Origin: Tetracladium setigerum
Lineage: Eukaryota; Ascomycota; Leotiomycetes; Helotiales
Assembly (NCBI GenBank): GCA_031472005.1
Contig: PZJY01000001.1
Span: 1,674,001 to 1,738,000 of the forward strand
DNA length: 64,000 bases
Direction: 5' to 3'
Shown here: positions 56,615-64,000 of the stretch, in pieces
Layout: each line of letters starts with the position of its first letter
How positions within the stretch are numbered: position 1 is the first letter of the stretch
Position numbers and translations under genes: made by a program
The notes under the pieces: generated by a model
What the model was told of the DNA's origin: nothing
The model's input: only the letters and a program-made list of their open reading frames with translations
Databases searched by the model: none

Positions 56615-57164
56615 TCAGACTGCTCCCAAGCCCTCATTCTCCGTCCTATTTCCGGCTCCACCATCAATATTTCCTCCCTGTTTTCTATCCTCTTTGATTT
56701 CATCTCTAGCACTCTTCTGCTCCGCCTTCATTCTATCCAGCCCATCCGTCATACTATCTTGCTCTCCCCAGCCCGCGTTCTTTTTGTCGAGCTGTGCTGC
56801 CATTACCTCTCCTTCACCTGGAGGTCTCATTTGTTCACCATCCAGATCTCCTTTCTGTGGGCCAATCCGAGTGTTTGGAAGAGTAACATTACTATCATCT
56901 ACGTTGTCTTTGGGATCTGCAAGATTTTCATTTAGCGATGGCTCTCAAAATAAAAGTTAAACCATAAGCCTAGGTTGCAACTCCTAAGGGAATCAAATTG
57001 CAATGACGAGATGTGTACATACGATCCCCATGCCCAGCTGCTGTGGCCATCCCAACCGACATCGCAGAAGTAGCAGTTTCCGATGATTTCGTATCGTTTG
57101 GTCCCAAAGTCGTTCCGGCTCCACGAGCTTGACCAAGCGAAGACTGGTTTTGCGATGCAGACAT
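56615..57164 (-). CDS. Small hydrophilic hypothetical protein, two exons
   Basis: Exons are 57164-57023 and 56916-56615, joined in phase, about 147 residues. The start MSASQNQSSLGQARGAGTTL is Ser/Gly-rich. The middle includes NVTLPNTRIGPQKGDLDGEQ and the second half is charged (MAAQLDKKNAGWGEQ, GLDRMKAEQKSARDEIKEDR). No membrane segment or cysteine pattern is seen. Similar small acidic/basic, probably disordered proteins are widespread in fungal genomes without a known role. It is tail-to-tail with the TAF3-like gene, about 140 bp apart. Confidence 0.65.
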
Positions 57165-58453
57165 GTTTGGAGCCAGATATTGTTTTATTTATTGGAAATC
57201 GGAGAAGTTTACTTGAGTGAAGAGTAATTATCTGTCTAATTTTGTAATGTTGAGAGGTATGGCAGATTGAATTTCCATGTCGAGAGGAGATGGGATTGTT
57301 TAGAGCTTCATGGTGACGTAGTCCGTTCATGACGAAGGCCAGTCGAGAGAACGAACGCTACCCACCACATGTTTTTATCGTTTTTGGTCAAAACACCTTT
57401 TTATGTATCATAGTTTGTAGAATGTAGTGGGTTTTCATGGCATATTAGTGGTAGAGGTGAACTTGGGGCGATATGCGTAATCTCTTCCAATTGAATATTG
57501 CGCTTTGTATGTCAACAACTCGACACGTCTTTGTATTTCGCAGGAAGCAAGTCAGGCTGGTTGAGCTTAAATGGACGACTCTCTTTGGAGTTGAGATATG
57601 TGAATCCAAAATTTGATGATACTAGTACGCAGTAGCCTTTACATTGTCAGTCACAGGATTGGTCAATATTTGTCCACCAGGTAACTTTTCATTTCTCAAT
57701 ATCCGATCTCTGAAAACGAGTTTGGCAGGACGACTTGCAATAACGTTCAGACTACCATTCGGCGAGACATTCATATCTCTCAAACCCATGGTTGTCAAGA
57801 TAGCCAAGAGTTGCTGAATTCAACTATCATACAAATCTGAAAGGTAGACCATCCACGAATGGTCATCAAATACTTCGGTCTTCTACCGAAACGGTAATAC
57901 ACCCGCCTTCCTTTAATCCAGCTAAAGTACACACCAGGGTATCTTTCCACGTCTTCCTAAATTCTTCTTCCACGCTCATACTCTCAACCTCCAAACTTCC
58001 CATCTCATAATTTCTTAGAGATCTCTGCATTCTGCTCCTCCTTGTGCTACAACCCAAAAGGAAATCATTTACTTGATCGCGGAGATGACCGACCATCAGT
58101 GACATTTCTTGCAGTCTTATTCACATCTCCCATCTTCCATCATACATCTCCTCTTGAAAGGCGCATATAACTTTATATCCATCGTACTTGACGCCTCTGT
58201 GAAAACCTGTAGTAGTGCAGCTGAAAGAGACAACCAGAGAAGTCGATATGAGTGATATGCCTGTGGTACCGAGATAGGCGAGTATGAGCAGGTGGCCATT
58301 AGGTGAAAAGTGTGAGAATGAACCACTTAAAGTGCGGATTCAAGCTACATAACTCTCAGTGTATGTGTTCGGGTAAAACCATCCTTTGAAAAGCGTGTGG
58401 GTGAGAACAGTTGTGCCGCGCGGCCAGATCGATGTCAAGTCCATCCCTCCTCC
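57165..58453. other. Intergenic, possible decayed coding remnants
   Basis: Minus-strand fragments at 57622-57807 and 57866-58105 look mildly coding-like (for example SVEEEFRKTWKDTLVCTLAG), but they are short, lie in different frames and show no family. They could be one broken gene. Not called. Confidence 0.35.
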
Positions 58454-58812
58454 TCAGTACTGTTTGCCAGTACAATCCTCCATTCCGCTATCACCATAAA
58501 CCTCAAAATCCCAGTCCAAACGATCTAACCCAAATTTCCCATCTCCAGAAAAGTCCAGCCTGCTGAAAAAGGAGACGGCGATGTTTTGTGAAGTTGTTTG
58601 TAGTTGTGAAGTTGTGATTTGTGATATTCGAGTAGGCAACCCGTTCGGAGGCTGCGGGTTGAATCCTTCCCTCCCTTCCTCGGTTTAAACCTTTACACTT
58701 CCTCCCTCGGACCAACCCTTTGCTTGATAGTCATATTATAAAGCGAAGCAGCACCGATGATGAAGAGGATCGCACACAGCGTACCCAGAACAATAGGAAG
58801 TGTCGAGTTCAT
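58454..58812 (-). CDS. Small single-pass membrane protein, two exons
   Basis: Exon 1 begins at the ATG at 58812 and encodes MNSTLPIVLGTLCAILFIIG, then AASLYNMTIKQRVGPREE. A 47-bp intron (GTGTAAAG to CCCGCAG) leads in phase to exon 2, which encodes PPNGLPTRISQITTSQLQTT, then SFFSRLDFSGDGKFGLDRLD and a stop at 58454. The result is about 105 residues with one N-terminal membrane helix and a polar tail. FSGDGKFGLDRLDWDFE vaguely resembles a calcium-binding loop (DFSGDGKFGLDRL), but a partner EF-hand is lacking. No family is recognised. Without splicing, exon 1 alone would be a 39-residue peptide. Confidence 0.5.
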
Positions 58813-59409
58813 TTCTTCTTTTATTTGTTTTGATGACAGATAGATGTTTGTAGGTGACGAGACTTTCTGAGGGAGGACGTGTTACGTTGTCGGTTTGGAG
58901 TTTGGGGTTTGGTAGCGGTGGTGAGATCGGATGGCGAGTCTAGTCGAAGATGGTGTGGTGTAGTTTTGAATCATTGGCTACTTTTATTCTTGGGACTGAG
59001 GACGTACAATGGAATGTGACTGGTCCGGCACCGAGAAGGAGACTGGTGGAAGCTGAGGAATAATGAGACAGTTGATGGTGAGTTTGAATAATGTAAGTAT
59101 TCTCTTTGTGAGTTCATGCGAAAGTGATTGCGAAGCTGAAGAACAAAGAGGGTAGTAATGTGAACCGCTTGGAAACTACTGAAACTTTGTCTGTTGGGTG
59201 CACAAAATGGGAAAGACACAATATTCTTACAACATTACTATACAAGTAACTACGTAAAGGCATCATCATCAGTATCGTACAAAATGCCTCTGGCAAAAAG
59301 GAAATCTCCGCGTTAAACAAGTAAAAGCAAACCCAAGCGTCGCTGAACCTAGACCCTCCACTGACTGTCTATTGCCCATGCAGACATCCTTTTGATGCGA
59401 GCTAGACGC
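58813..59409. other. Intergenic, no gene seen
   Basis: Promoter of the small membrane protein gene and 3' region of the GPI protein. No supported frames. Confidence 0.5.
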
Positions 59410-60245
59410 TCACAGTAATCCGAAAAGTGCCAAAGCACCCATGATTCCACCAGCGATCAAAGGCTTTGCATTTGATACTGACGCCGCACCAGTGAAGATT
59501 GGAGGCGAGGTACCACCACCACCAGTTGCTGTTGGGCGAACGACAGTTCCATTTCCAGTAACACCACCGCTGGGTCGGCTGGTAACGAGAACTGGAGGCC
59601 TTACAGTGGTTGGAGCAACAACAACTGGTGGTTTTGATGTTGTTGGGGTACAACGACTGGAACTTTGGGAGTTTCGACGGGAGGACTCTTTGGCTGTACA
59701 GGCTAATGTTAGCATTGCTTATTACTCAAGGAATGATATGAGCTTACTGTCTCGGTAGGAACAACACGCGTTAAAGTGGCAATGCTGGTTAAAGTTGCCG
59801 TTGGTGGGAGTTGAGAGAAAGGTGGAATGACAACGGTTGGAACTTCTGGCTCTTTGATGACTTTTCCAGGCTTGTGAATGATGATTATAATCAACTTCTT
59901 TCCCTTTCCCTTCTTTCCCTTCTTGTCTTTGCCCCAAACCTTCTTCTTCTTGCCATACTTGCTGTCGTAATCGTTGTCTGGAGTGTAGGTGAAGGTTCCT
60001 GAGTTTGGGTAGTCGCTGGCAATTTTCGTTCCAACATTGTCGTCATCTTCATCAGCGTCTTCGGGTCCAACATAAATGTCAAGATTATCGTCAAAGTCGG
60101 AAGTATCCCATTGGATTGCCTTGCTTTCACCAACTGCGAAGTCGGTAACATCCTGTTGGTCTTGTTGGTCTTGTTGCGCTACATAAAATGTGGCAGAAGT
60201 GAGAGCGGAGAAAGAGAGGACGAGGGCGGGGAGTGAGAGACGCAT
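59410..60245 (-). CDS. GPI-anchored cell-wall protein, Kre9/Knh1-like domain
   Basis: Exon 1 runs from 60245 and starts with a signal peptide (MRLSLPALVLSFSALTSA). A Gln/Asp repeat (QQDQQDQQD) and a Kre9/Knh-type beta domain follow (FAVGESKAIQWDTSDFDDNL, IASDYPNSGTFTYTPD). A striking Lys-rich block comes next, KYGKKKKVWGKDKKGKKG, then KKLIIIIIHKPGK. After one intron come Pro/Thr/Val-rich repeats and the C-terminal GPI signal (SNAKPLIAGGIMGALALFGLL). The frame between PKVPVVVP and TTSKPPVVVAPTTVRP is recovered if one base is missing near 59647 (C run on the coding strand). It is a likely structural or assembly protein of the cell wall; exact role unknown. Confidence 0.8.
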
Positions 60246-62775
60246 GTTTATGCTCGTTTGTGGCTTTAGGAAATAATATATCTAGAAAATGATTTATAGA
60301 TTTGAAAAGAAAAAAAGAAGGGGAATATTAAAAGAAAGCCGAATCTGACCAGCAAAAACGAGTGACTGCTGATAGTATCAATAACAATGAATAGCTTGCA
60401 GATATGAAAGCTCATTTAACGCATGGGAGTACTCCTCCATTTGTAGCCTCTGTAAAACCTCGAGGGCCGAAGCTTGAATCCCACAATGCCTGTCAAGTAT
60501 GCTTAAACAGTTGTACCTGAGGATCCTCGAGTAAGCTGGAACAGCTCATTCATGCAATATCTCTTGGCATCTCACACTATGATGGAATGGATTCTGGGGA
60601 GGAAAGAGAAGAGCAGAGATTGCCAAACAATCCGATGTGGAGGGTGGAGACAATTTGGGAGTGGCCGCGACTAATGCAGTCAAGAAATGTTATCCCAAAT
60701 ACCAGACGACGAGGAATGAGGCGATCCGAAGATTTCGAGACGGTGGGCAGCCTAGAAACGGTCTCATGATTGTGAGGCTCGAGTTGCGATTCGTTTCGCG
60801 ACCTTGGATCCCAGACGTTGGGGCTTCATTTCTGAAACTTGTTCTAGAAATGCATGACAGAAAGATGGGCGATTCATGATGCTGATTGCAGAATTTGAGC
60901 ATCTCAATTGGCCCGCCGGCACTTTGAGGAGACAAAGTCTCGAGTTGTTCACACAACTACCGTGGCTAATCGCGGTAGAATCAATATCCAGAATTAGCAT
61001 GCACCTTTGCGCACTGATCTGATCAGTCAGTGATTGGGTCATACCATCATCGACATCAATCTAATTGTGGATATTCAAGTGGGAAAACGACGTCTTCGTA
61101 GCAGAGCATGAGATGGGTTGATGGGGTTGGGGAGAAAAGGTGATGAAAAGTGTTGTCGAGAGAAGATGTGAGGTCAAGACTGTGGATGGATGCAATTCCT
61201 AGAGTCTTGGCTAGTTACATCAATTCTGCTGGGTGTCAAAATCCATCTTCACGTCCACCATCCAATCCAACGAATAAATCCCACATTCGAGCATAGCATA
61301 CAATGCCGGAGCAGAAACTTTGTACAATTGGGATCGCCATTTTAATTGCACGTTACTGAATCTGTTGAAGTTCAACGTTCAGATGCAATTCGCTCTGCCT
61401 CTAGAAATCCAATATACAGACCCTTGGCCAGTGGAACTTTGGTTTTTTCATCATCAATAATAAGATCATCACGCTATTGATGTCATAATATGGCATGATT
61501 TCCAACTTCAGGTAGCTTTGAAAGCGATATTTTCGGAAGTTTCTCCGCACGGTGTGTCCTTGTCCTAGAGATCGCGCTTGACGGCGTAACTTTATTACAC
61601 GGTAGGACTCGAGATGATGATAAACCCACCAGGTGCCCATGTTTTCTGTGGGTAGCATTTAATCCAATCCATCTTCATTCTAAGGACATTGAAACCACGA
61701 ATCCCGCTAGGTTTGTGGTTATCAAAGACAGACAAGCTGCTGCTCAGAAATCCATATCAGAGTCGTGGAGACGAAAAGGGCCCAAATCGCTGTGTATGAA
61801 ATCAGCTCATCCGACTCGTATGCTGAGGATGACGAACTTCAATACACTCGATAGCAAGGGAGGGAAGGGAACCGCAATCCCTACCTAAGAGGCTTCAGGG
61901 GTGTCTGTTGAGATATATCCTCCTCGGGGTTACATTTATCTCATGATTTACCCCTAGCAATGCTTGGGTGATACTCCAAGCAAAAGGCGGGCTTCTACTT
62001 CTTGGCCCCAAAGAAGTTCAGGGATCATTCAGCTTCATAAATGATAATAGTCTGAAACTTATTCTTACCCTTCCTTCGGATCTTGTGTACCTCAGGAGTC
62101 GGTGTAATCAATCCTAAGAAAATAGAGATTTGTTGTCGCACTGGATGACTCTATTTGTAGACAAGTAACGATCGAACGAAAACAAAACACAGAATACGCT
62201 ATTTACGTGTCTGGATAATGAATAAGTGTGCAAATACTTATTTTAGCTTATATCGATTCAGAACTGACCTGTTGGCCGATACAGTGCCGGTTCGGTGCTC
62301 GTTCGTAGCGAGTTATTGCTAGGAAGGAGAATATGAAAAGTAAGAGAAGACGAGGATTTTGAAAATAGGTTAAGATTATTAGGGCACTTGTTGAGTAAAG
62401 GAAGTCTCGCCGAAGTGTGCGGGGAGGTATTTACAGAAGGTGAATGCCAACAACATAAACCATCGACCTCGCAACACGCGGAAAGGGACATGCTAAACAG
62501 CCATTCCCTACGACCTTCCAAAATCTAGCTTCCCATATCTCTTCCAAGAGCGAGTAAACAATTGTGAAGCTTGGATTTTTGGCGCATAAACAAATGTAGG
62601 TACACAAAGTTCAAACAAACCACAAGCAAGGCTTGCTTGAACCAAAAGCAAAAACCCCTTGTATCATAACTCCCAAAAAGCTCCAATAAAAAATAGCCTC
62701 GCTACGCAGTAAGTACTATTCGATTACAAAATTGTATCTTATCATAAATTTCAAAGCGCACTCAGTCTATCCGTG
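60246..62775. other. 2.5-kb intergenic region, no gene seen
   Basis: Short frames on both strands lack similarity. A 7-bp inverted repeat (TGCTTGG...CCAAGCA) lies at about 61961-61982. AT content is moderate. Nothing else is supported. Confidence 0.5.
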
Positions 62776-64000
62776 TCACCTGGGCGCATCCCTCGAATGT
62801 CCTGTAAACGCATTGTCGCCTCCCGGCGAATATGAAAAGGACCTATCGGGTGTGTTTGGACTAGACATTGCAGGAACAGCCGCTGGCATTTCGTGGACTT
62901 GATATGGCGCAGGTGAATGTCTGTTGAGTGAGGAAATCTCAAATTAGCAGATTCCTTTTGGAAAGAAAGAAAAGTTATGGGGGTTAGAAGCGGGAAAAAC
63001 TTACGGAATACCCTTGACACTCGCACTCGAATCTGCCTCGTGCATCTCTTGATAACTCGGGCTCGGCCAACTTGGACTTCCCATTCCAGGACTCAATTGA
63101 CCACCGTTCATAACCCCGAACATCGAATTGCCCCTCTCATCCATTGGCGGCGGGCTGACACTTCTGTAACTATCTGCCCCGTAGGTTTGTGCGCTATATC
63201 TTGCGTCGGACATCGCAGGGCTCTTGTGCATGTTGGGATAATTGGCTTCGGATAATCCAGGGGAGGCTGGGTGGTACGCGATAGTTGGATCCATTGCTCC
63301 TGCTCCTCCTCCAGGACTATTCTTGCTACCATCTCGCTTCATGATTTCCTTGAAGCTCTTGTGTCGACCGCACATGTAGACTGTTCCACCGGCGAGGCAA
63401 AGGAAGATAAAGCCTCCGATGGCGATTCCGACGATGGCACCAGTGGGGAGGGTGTGTGGGTGTGATTTGTTGCTATGTTCGTCGCCGGTCTGTTGTGGGG
63501 TGGTGCTTGATTCGGTGGGGTTAAGCCTTTCTACGGGGAAGTATTCGCCTGGGCTGAGGAAGGCTGTTGCCTTTTGCGTGAAAGCCAGTTGAGTATCATA
63601 ATTGTGGGTTGCATTCTGGGAGATTTTAGTGAAAAGACTCGCATGAAGAATGAGGAATACATACTCCATTAATCACAGCAATCATCCCTTCCTTGCATGC
63701 ATCTGGGGAGGAGCAGTAAACTGATAAAGGCTCTGTGTCGTTGACTCGGATTCTGAAGACCGGTTGCTTTTATTTATCAGCGAAAAGCACAACCACTTGA
63801 TGTAATTGAACAAACATTAGATGTATCAACGACTGCTGTTGGCTTCCACCCTGACCAAAAGCCTGTCTTGCCAGCACCGGTCATCTCGTAAGGAATACAT
63901 GGCTCTCTGCCAAATTCTGCCTTCACAACAGAGTGGTTCTGAGGATAAAACCAGAATTCTATAGATCATTAGTCTCAGTCTTTACTTCCTAATAGTGCGA
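62776..64000 (-). CDS. Cupredoxin-domain membrane protein, 5' end beyond the window
   Basis: Reading leftward from the window edge, exons give FWFYPQNHSVVKAEFGREPC, IPYEMTGAGKTGFWSGWKPT, then RIRVNDTEPLSVYCSSPDAC and KEGMIAVING. This is the fungal extracellular cupredoxin-like domain, with His, Cys and Met in the copper-ligand positions. Next come a Thr/Pro stalk, one membrane helix (GAIVGIAIGGFIFLCLAGGT) and a cytosolic Ser/Pro/Tyr-rich tail of about 150 residues. The last intron starts near 63002 and the final exon ends at 62776 (TGHSRDAPR). It is a single-pass surface protein; related fungal extracellular serine-rich proteins are often seen in cell-surface or developmental contexts. The start lies to the right of the window, so the signal peptide is unseen. 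Confidence 0.85.

Noticed and set aside
58650..58672. GCGGGTTGAATCC word suggesting a tRNA T-arm
   Set aside because: The stem does not pair, and the site lies in the intron of the small membrane protein gene.
62823..62832. CCCGGCGAAT as another copy of the cluster promoter motif
   Set aside because: It lacks the leading GA, lies inside coding sequence and matches only eight bases.

Overview
The window is nuclear DNA of a filamentous ascomycete (Pezizomycotina). The evidence is short GT-AG introns, mostly 45-100 bp, with CTAAC-like branch points; a free-standing 5S rRNA gene inside an intergenic region; and fungal families such as Zn2Cys6 and 2EXR proteins, PEX16, fungal-type P450s, a CAP/PRY protein, a GPI wall protein and a cupredoxin membrane protein. 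Protein style suggests Leotiomycetes (Helotiales), but that class-level placement is inference. It is not a bacterial, viral or plasmid region.

Layout. 0-11.8 kb is gene-poor: a broken 2EXR gene, a 5S rRNA gene, a SWIRM-domain gene and about 5 kb of microsatellite-rich sequence. 11.8-21 kb holds an APC permease with frame breaks, a P450, PEX16 and an F-box protein. 21.3-32.4 kb is the most interesting part: hexokinase, Zn2Cys6 regulator, glucosamine-6-phosphate deaminase, APC permease and a secreted protein of unknown family. 34.6-47.6 kb has a CAP protein, a DUF255 thioredoxin-like protein, an MFS transporter, a CYP52-like P450 and a tail-anchored protein with a possible Atg8-binding motif. 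49.3-57.2 kb is housekeeping: nucleolin-like protein, complex I subunit, mitoribosomal mL54, TFIID subunits TAF7 and TAF3-like, and a small soluble protein. 58.4-64 kb has a small membrane protein, a GPI-anchored wall protein and the 3' part of a cupredoxin membrane protein running off the right edge.

How the genes work together. In 21.3-32.4 kb a permease, a hexokinase and a glucosamine-6-phosphate deaminase could take an amino sugar to fructose-6-phosphate, with a local regulator and a secreted protein supplying or sensing substrate. The 10-mer GACCGGCGAA occurs four times in the window as far as I could read, and every copy lies in one of the three promoter regions of this block. I propose a co-regulated amino-sugar (glucosamine-type) utilisation cluster.

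Data caution. Nine otherwise conserved genes contain 13 places where the frame is recovered only if one base is missing, mostly in short G, C or A runs. TAF7, nucleolin and DUF255 are among them, so the most economical explanation is residual single-base deletions in the assembly. Several genes therefore appear split in a naive translation; they are annotated here as single genes with the break positions noted.
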